DNA of 6,109 nt from assembly GCA_012798025.1 (NCBI GenBank), contig JAAZNX010000016.1, positions 1 to 6,109 of the forward strand, written 5' to 3'. The notes under the pieces were generated by a model. It worked only from the letters and a program-made list of their open reading frames with translations, made no database searches and was not told the origin of the DNA. Shown piece by piece: positions 5,396 to 6,109 of the stretch (within the stretch, counting starts at the first letter, position 1; the number at the start of each line of letters is the position of its first letter). The DNA is from Methanothrix sp. GTDB taxonomy: Archaea > Halobacteriota > Methanosarcinia > Methanotrichales > Methanotrichaceae. The position numbers were made by a program, and so were the translations under genes.

Positions 5396-6109
5396 TTGAT
5401 CCTTAGAACTCATTATTCTGGAGATATAACACCGGAATTGGATGGACGTGAGGTGGTGCTCGCAGGCTTTGCCCATGAGACTCGCGATCTGGGTGGCATT
5501 GCTTTCCTGGTGCTGCGTGACAGAAAAGGACTGGCACAGATAACTCTTGTCAAAAAACTGGTAGGCAAGGACATGTTCAAGAGCGTCCGCACCATCAGCA
5601 GGGAGAGCGTGGTTCAAGTGCGCGGCCAGGTCAAAGCCGAGCCGAAGGCACCGCGTGGATTTGAGATCCTCCCCACCGACGTCAGGGTGTTGAGTGCTGC
5701 CCAGGTGCCACTGCCCCTGGATCCTACTGAGAAGGTGGAATGCGAGCTGGACACGAGGCTTGACGCCAGGTTCATGGACATACGCAGGCCGTGCGTCCTG
5801 GCGGCATTCGAGATTGAAAGCGCAGTCCTGCGCAGCCTGAGGGATTATTTCTATGGGCAGAAAATTACTGAGGTCTTTACGCCCAAGATAGTCGCGGCAG
5901 CTACAGAAGGCGGAACTGATCTATTCCCCATCAGCTACTTCGAGAAGGAGGCTTTCCTCAACCAGAGTCCTCAGCTTTACAAGCAGATGCTCATGGGAGC
6001 CGGCATGGACAGGGTCTTCGAGATAGGGCCGATATTTCGCGCAGAGGAGCACGACACGCGCCGCCATCTGAACGAGGCCATCTCAATCGACGTCGAGATC
6101 AGCTTTGCC
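5396..6109 (+). CDS. aspS: Aspartyl-tRNA synthetase, archaeal type (3' truncated)
   Basis: The frame runs from TTG 5396 to the window end without a stop, giving 238 of the usual 430-440 residues. The enzyme charges tRNA with aspartate in the cytosol using ATP. Residues 1-105 form the OB-fold anticodon-binding domain, starting LRTHYSGDI and including [19 protein letters not shown] (31-49). The class II catalytic core follows: PLPLDPT (105-111), [15 protein letters not shown] (118-132), motif 1 ending at P163, [10 protein letters not shown] (169-178), QSPQLYKQ (190-197) and motif 2 FRAEE...RRHLNE (214-227). Motif 3 lies beyond the window. His27 and Pro86 occupy the positions that are Trp26 and Lys85 in the discriminating Thermococcus enzyme, predicting a non-discriminating AspRS that also charges tRNA-Asn. 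An in-frame stop at 5387-5389 makes TTG 5396 the first available start, and it gives the usual N-terminus. Confidence 0.95.
   Translation, partial: MILRTHYSGDITPELDGREVVLAGFAHETRDLGGIAFLVLRDRKGLAQITLVKKLVGKDMFKSVRTISRESVVQVRGQVKAEPKAPRGFEILPTDVRVLSAAQVPLPLDPTEKVECELDTRLDARFMDIRRPCVLAAFEIESAVLRSLRDYFYGQKITEVFTPKIVAAATEGGTDLFPISYFEKEAFLNQSPQLYKQMLMGAGMDRVFEIGPIFRAEEHDTRRHLNEAISIDVEISFA

Noticed and set aside
5363..5617. Minus-strand open frames of 84 and 60 codons.
   Set aside because: They are antisense to the conserved N-terminal domain of aspS and cross its promoter.

Overview
The window looks like chromosomal DNA from a methanogenic archaeon, most probably of the Methanosarcinales, and the protein style suggests Methanothrix (Methanosaeta); the genus is inference. 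The signs are a CobN-type chelatase, DUF835 and DUF1614 proteins, a BofA-like small membrane protein, an archaeal-type aspartyl-tRNA synthetase, TATA-like boxes upstream of genes, GGTG-type ribosome binding sites and frequent TTG starts. I see no mobile elements, CRISPR arrays, tRNAs or rRNAs.

Layout: (1) positions 2-526 (+) hold the C-terminal end of a CobN / magnesium-chelatase H-type large subunit. (2) 527-800 is mostly non-coding, with one doubtful 51-codon frame overlapping the cobN stop, a T7 tract, and a weak promoter and ribosome binding site for the next gene. (3) 801-1562 (+) is a DUF1614 multi-spanning membrane protein. (4) 1582-1824 (-) is a BofA-family small membrane protein, convergent with DUF1614 with only 19 bp between them. 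(5) 1893-5060 (-) is a very large protein: a sodium:solute-symporter (SSF) domain of the CbrA type, a STAC linker and two DUF835 domains. (6) 5057-5266 (-) is a two-helix membrane protein whose stop codon overlaps the start of the large gene. (7) 5267-5395 is a divergent promoter region. (8) 5396-6109 (+) is the first 238 codons of aspS, cut by the window end.

The most interesting unit is 1893-5266 on the minus strand: a small membrane protein translationally coupled to an SSF-STAC-DUF835-DUF835 protein. Bacterial CbrA-like proteins have SSF-STAC followed by PAS and histidine kinase domains. Here the membrane and STAC parts are clearly recognisable, but no kinase core follows. The simplest reading is a transporter-like sensor or regulated transporter with archaeal DUF835 output modules, of unknown ligand. 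The AspRS carries the His and Pro residues that mark non-discriminating enzymes, which predicts an indirect, amidotransferase-dependent route to Asn-tRNA.
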